In this document: one piece after another, positions 62,101 to 64,000 of the stretch
Layout of the letters: every line of letters starts with the position of its first letter
Position numbering within the stretch: position 1 is the first letter of the stretch
Origin: Saliniramus sp050485405
GTDB taxonomy: Bacteria > Pseudomonadota > Alphaproteobacteria > Rhizobiales > Beijerinckiaceae
DNA length: 64,000 bases
Direction: 5' to 3'
NCBI GenBank assembly: GCA_050485405.1
Contig: JBJHBI010000003.1
Coordinates: forward strand, 1 to 64,000
Notes under the pieces: generated by a model
Seen by the model: only the letters and a program-made list of their open reading frames with translations
The model's database searches: none
What the model was told of the DNA's origin: nothing
Position numbers and translations under genes: made by a program

Positions 62101-62645
62101 GCGCGCATGGTCTCGTTCCCGCCCGCATGAGCGAGCGTCTCGGCCATGGCCGTGTCGAACAGAACCGCGCCCTGCACCTCGTCGAGCATGGCGAAACGCG
62201 CCGGCACGCCGGCCTCGAAGGGGGCGATATGCAACAACCGCTCGCAGAAGGCGTGGATCGTCCCGATCTTGAGCCCGCCCGGCGTCTCCACGGCACGGGC
62301 GAAGAGCCGGCGCGCGAGGGCGAGGCGCCCGGCATCGGGATCACGCCCGTCGAGATCGCGCAGGGCCTTGGCGAGCGCCGCGTCGTCATGCGTCACCCAG
62401 GCTGCGAGGCGGTCGAAGACGCGCATCTGCATGTTCGCGGCGGCGGCCTTGGTGAAGGTCAGGCAGAGTATGCGGTTGGGCGCGACGCCTTCGAGCAGCA
62501 GGCGCAGCACCCGGTCGGAGAGCACCTTCGTCTTGCCGGATCCCGCATTGGCCGAGACCCAGGCCGAGCGATCGGGCATCGCCGCGCGGCGCTGGCGGGC
62601 CGTCGTATCGCTGATCGGATCGCCGGTCGTGACAGCCCCGCTCAT
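59172..62645 (-). CDS. addA: Double-strand break repair helicase AddA
   Basis: The 1157-residue UvrD-like helicase-nuclease processes double-strand ends for recombination together with AddB. It has Walker A (ANAGSGKTKVLSDRVLRLLL), TIHAFCERLLH, the helicase motif II region VDEAQDTNPAQWDILRAVTG, MTVHGAKGLEAPLVLVIDQA, and a C-terminal RecB-type nuclease domain with FADFKTSARPP. Residues up to about 750 are the SF1A helicase and the rest leads to the nuclease. The start overlaps the addB stop (ATGA). Confidence 0.95.
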   Translation of the reverse strand: MSGAVTTGDPISDTTARQRRAAMPDRSAWVSANAGSGKTKVLSDRVLRLLLEGVAPNRILCLTFTKAAAANMQMRVFDRLAAWVTHDDAALAKALRDLDGRDPDAGRLALARRLFARAVETPGGLKIGTIHAFCERLLHIAPFEAGVPARFAMLDEVQGAVLFDTAMAETLAHAGGNETMRAAFDILDAAHGGGDGRTALIKAAMRPRPVLRDDDAFENALADIRARLEVGEDESLSALEAEILDGGIPVSEWADLVAILQTGGKTDKDRAEALHAASQTNDLALRGAFYLKLFFTKEGRGTPTKSLGTKAIPDHVKERLAAEQERLVALRGRMGRVEAWQRTWALHVIARDVFRRIEARKARLSMLDFDDLIEKTRDLLSGPAGGWVLYKLDRGIDHVLVDEAQDTNPAQWDILRAVTGDFFAGAGQAGTPLRTVFAVGDEKQSIYSFQGAEPARFSESRRYWQDKAKGVARAFENVQLTVSFRTAPAILAAVDAVFAQARNFEGLSFEDDITGTVHQSSRIGMPARVEIWPFEPAEAVPDPDAWTHPLDEPDAAAPPVRLARRIAQAVETWTRKGDATGRVWHPGEILILTRSRNPAFFATIRALKDRNIPVAGADRLDIAAHIAVQDLVAAGRAALLPDDDLTLATVLKSPLVGWDDDDLIRIGVEREDGESFHAALTRHAESGDAKAQAALAQIARWSDLAARHGPFAFFAALLGPEGGRRRLVARLGIEAGDAIDAFLAEALNAEHPQTPSLATFLESFSGAEREIRRDLEAEGREVRVMTVHGAKGLEAPLVLVIDQATGGGNRGAALFDIGEKLSVWSPGKESEPDIVGEARARHEAADAQERNRLLYVALTRAADHLVIAPYGSRNAQELPADSWTARIMSALEAGPYGLTDAEMPYGNVALWQEPAPAAHAAKTSQPVPVQAFPLPDWLTRAHAPEPEPAPPIRPSSALTAADAPASLRDRPFDPRARQRGVLVHALIERLPAIPADRRAEAARAFVAARAGGLDEAMREAVVSDALTVIADPRLAPLFAPDALAEAPVSGRVAIGAAEEMVAVTGQIDRLAIGDDAICFADFKTSARPPDPDAPLSPRYLTQMALYRALLAQIYPGRAIRAFMVWTAGPQVRELDDDALDAARAAIRAPAPPVAPGA

Positions 62646-64000
62646 GCGCCCTCTCCCTCACCGCCGCCACCGCCACCGCCGCTTGCCGACCATTCCGCGA
62701 CCCGGGCGAGATGGTCGTAATCGTTGTATTTGCGGGCAAATTGCGGATAGGGCCGCGACATGTAGCCGAGCTCCCCCTTGATGAAGCGCGCCACGAGGCC
62801 GCGCAGGCGGGTGACATGGTCCTCGATGATTTCGGGCATGGCGCGGGCATCGTTACGGTCGGGCTTGACGATCGTCTCCGTCAGCGCCTCGCGCCCGCCG
62901 CTCGCGCGCACATAGACGAGTTCGGGCGTCTCGCCGACCGGGCCGATCTCCTTGAACCCGCCCTGCATCAGGATCGCCGCTTCGAGCGTCAGCTGCGGCG
63001 AGAAGCCGACGCCGATCTCGCGTGCCGAGGGCGGTTTGCCGGATTTGAAATCGAGCGCGGTGACGCCCCCGTCGCGGCGCTGCTCGATCCGGTCCGCCCG
63101 CGCGCTCAGCGTGAAGGTGTCGCCGCCGAGCGGGATCTCCATCTCGCCCTTGAGCTCGACATGGACCCGCGCGAGCCCGTCGCGGCGCGCATATTCCCAA
63201 TCGACCAGCGCCATGGCGATACGCGTCAGGCGCGGCAGCCAATCAGCATGGATATCGGGGAATTCCGCCGCATAGGGCGCGAGCTCGGCATCGAGGATCG
63301 CCTGCATCGTGGCCCGCGCCGTTTCGCGCTCAGGCGGCAGCGCCCCTTCATATTCGCGCACGAACAGTTCGGCCAGCGCATGCACGAGCGTGCCGCGCTC
63401 CGAGGGGCCTGGGGCGGCGGCGAGATCGGGGAGCGGGTCGAGCCCCAGCACATATTGCGCGAAGATCGCGTAAGGGTCGCGCAAGAGCGTCTCGATCCTG
63501 GTGACCGAGAGCTTGCGCGGAAATTCCTTGGGATCGGGGCGCGGATTGGGCCGCGCCAGCGGCGGCGCCGGGGCATCCGTATCGGCATGGCGGGCGAGAT
63601 AGCGCAGCCGCGCGCCACGCTCGGTGATCTCGCGAAACAATTCCTCGCCGGCGAATGCCTTCATACGCTGGACGAAACGTGAGGGCACGGTCGGCGCGCC
63701 GTTGCGCTTCTTGGCGCGTGTGATGATCACCTCCTCACCGCAGGCCGCCTGCACGAAATCATGGGCGCTCTGGCCGATGCGCCGCTCCGGCGGCAGCAGG
63801 CCGATCAGGCTGCGCATCGGGCGGTTGAGGAAGGCATCGGTCTGAGGCGCCGGCGGCCAGACGCCCTCGTCGAGCCCCCCGAGCACCACCCGGTCGATGG
63901 CGATCAGGCGCGCTTCGAGGGGCCCGAGGATCTTCACCCGGCGATGCACGTCGCGCAGATCGGGCCGCACCACGCGCTGGGCCGCGAGGCTCGCGAAGAA
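62642..64000 (-). CDS. addB: Double-strand break repair nuclease AddB (partial)
   Basis: The gene enters from the right edge; its C-terminal 452 residues are seen. They include VVLGGLDEGVWPPAPQTDAF, FVQAACGEEVIITRA and a nuclease motif TALDFKSGKPP with the Asp/Lys pair of the RecB family. AddB is the second nuclease-containing subunit of AddAB. The open frame continues in phase to the window edge, so it is not a broken gene. The last residues are a Gly-rich tail. Confidence 0.92.
   Translation of the reverse strand, partial: FFASLAAQRVVRPDLRDVHRRVKILGPLEARLIAIDRVVLGGLDEGVWPPAPQTDAFLNRPMRSLIGLLPPERRIGQSAHDFVQAACGEEVIITRAKKRNGAPTVPSRFVQRMKAFAGEELFREITERGARLRYLARHADTDAPAPPLARPNPRPDPKEFPRKLSVTRIETLLRDPYAIFAQYVLGLDPLPDLAAAPGPSERGTLVHALAELFVREYEGALPPERETARATMQAILDAELAPYAAEFPDIHADWLPRLTRIAMALVDWEYARRDGLARVHVELKGEMEIPLGGDTFTLSARADRIEQRRDGGVTALDFKSGKPPSAREIGVGFSPQLTLEAAILMQGGFKEIGPVGETPELVYVRASGGREALTETIVKPDRNDARAMPEIIEDHVTRLRGLVARFIKGELGYMSRPYPQFARKYNDYDHLARVAEWSASGGGGGGGEGEGA

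Noticed and set aside
59694..62720. A 1008-codon plus-strand frame opposite addA
   Set aside because: Shadow of addA in a GC-rich genome; no family features.

Overview
This window is high-GC chromosomal DNA from an alphaproteobacterium, most probably a member of the Hyphomicrobiales (Rhizobiales). The evidence is the gene order mdh-sucC-sucD-sucA-sucB-lpdA, an flgB-flgC-fliE-flgG-flgA-flgI flagellar operon, a TrcR/DUF1013 gene, addAB recombination genes, a metX-metW pair, and dnaA-dnaN-recF without gyrB. Genus cannot be fixed from the sequence alone. About 55 protein genes are supported. I saw no tRNA or rRNA gene, insertion sequence, prophage or CRISPR array.

Region by region: 1-4710 is the 3' half of a non-flagellar type III secretion core operon (sctN end, sctO, Q, R, S, T, U), tightly overlapped, with a SctU whose NPTH self-cleavage motif reads GPGG. 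4872-6596 holds a tandem universal stress protein and lipB. 6717-10727 holds flagellar fliN facing the rod/P-ring operon flgB-flgI; the flgB ribosome binding site lies inside a predicted hairpin. 10891-21085 is a TetR regulator followed by the TCA operon, where most intercistronic gaps carry a strong hairpin without a U-tract. 21214-28951 carries a tandem receiver protein, rpsD, a glutathione S-transferase, moeB-like, rsmD, an rluB-type pseudouridine synthase with a long basic repeat tail, tadA and recF. 28996-32035 is dnaN and dnaA, then a 0.87-kb gap and rpsT.

33376-38267 is general metabolism and transport: a serine/threonine dehydratase, a crotonase, a LysE exporter, an MFS transporter and an alpha/beta hydrolase. 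38373-45296 is the most unusual accessory block. It encodes a NadE-like amide synthetase, an acyl-AMP ligase, a carrier protein with its phosphopantetheine serine, a class II (AsnB) amidotransferase, a GNAT-type protein and a HemK-like methyltransferase, all on the minus strand. Two dyad-symmetric sites lie in front of asnB. Together they look like a pathway that activates an acid, loads it on a carrier protein and amidates it; the product is unknown.

45449-58608 returns to housekeeping: ligA, a small unknown protein, trcR, pgsA-moaD-moaE, an acyl-CoA carboxylase beta subunit, mutA without mutB, metX-metW, a lipoprotein, a DUF4168 secreted protein and an ECF sigma factor. 58752-64000 is trxA and the addA/addB repair nuclease, with addB running off the right edge.
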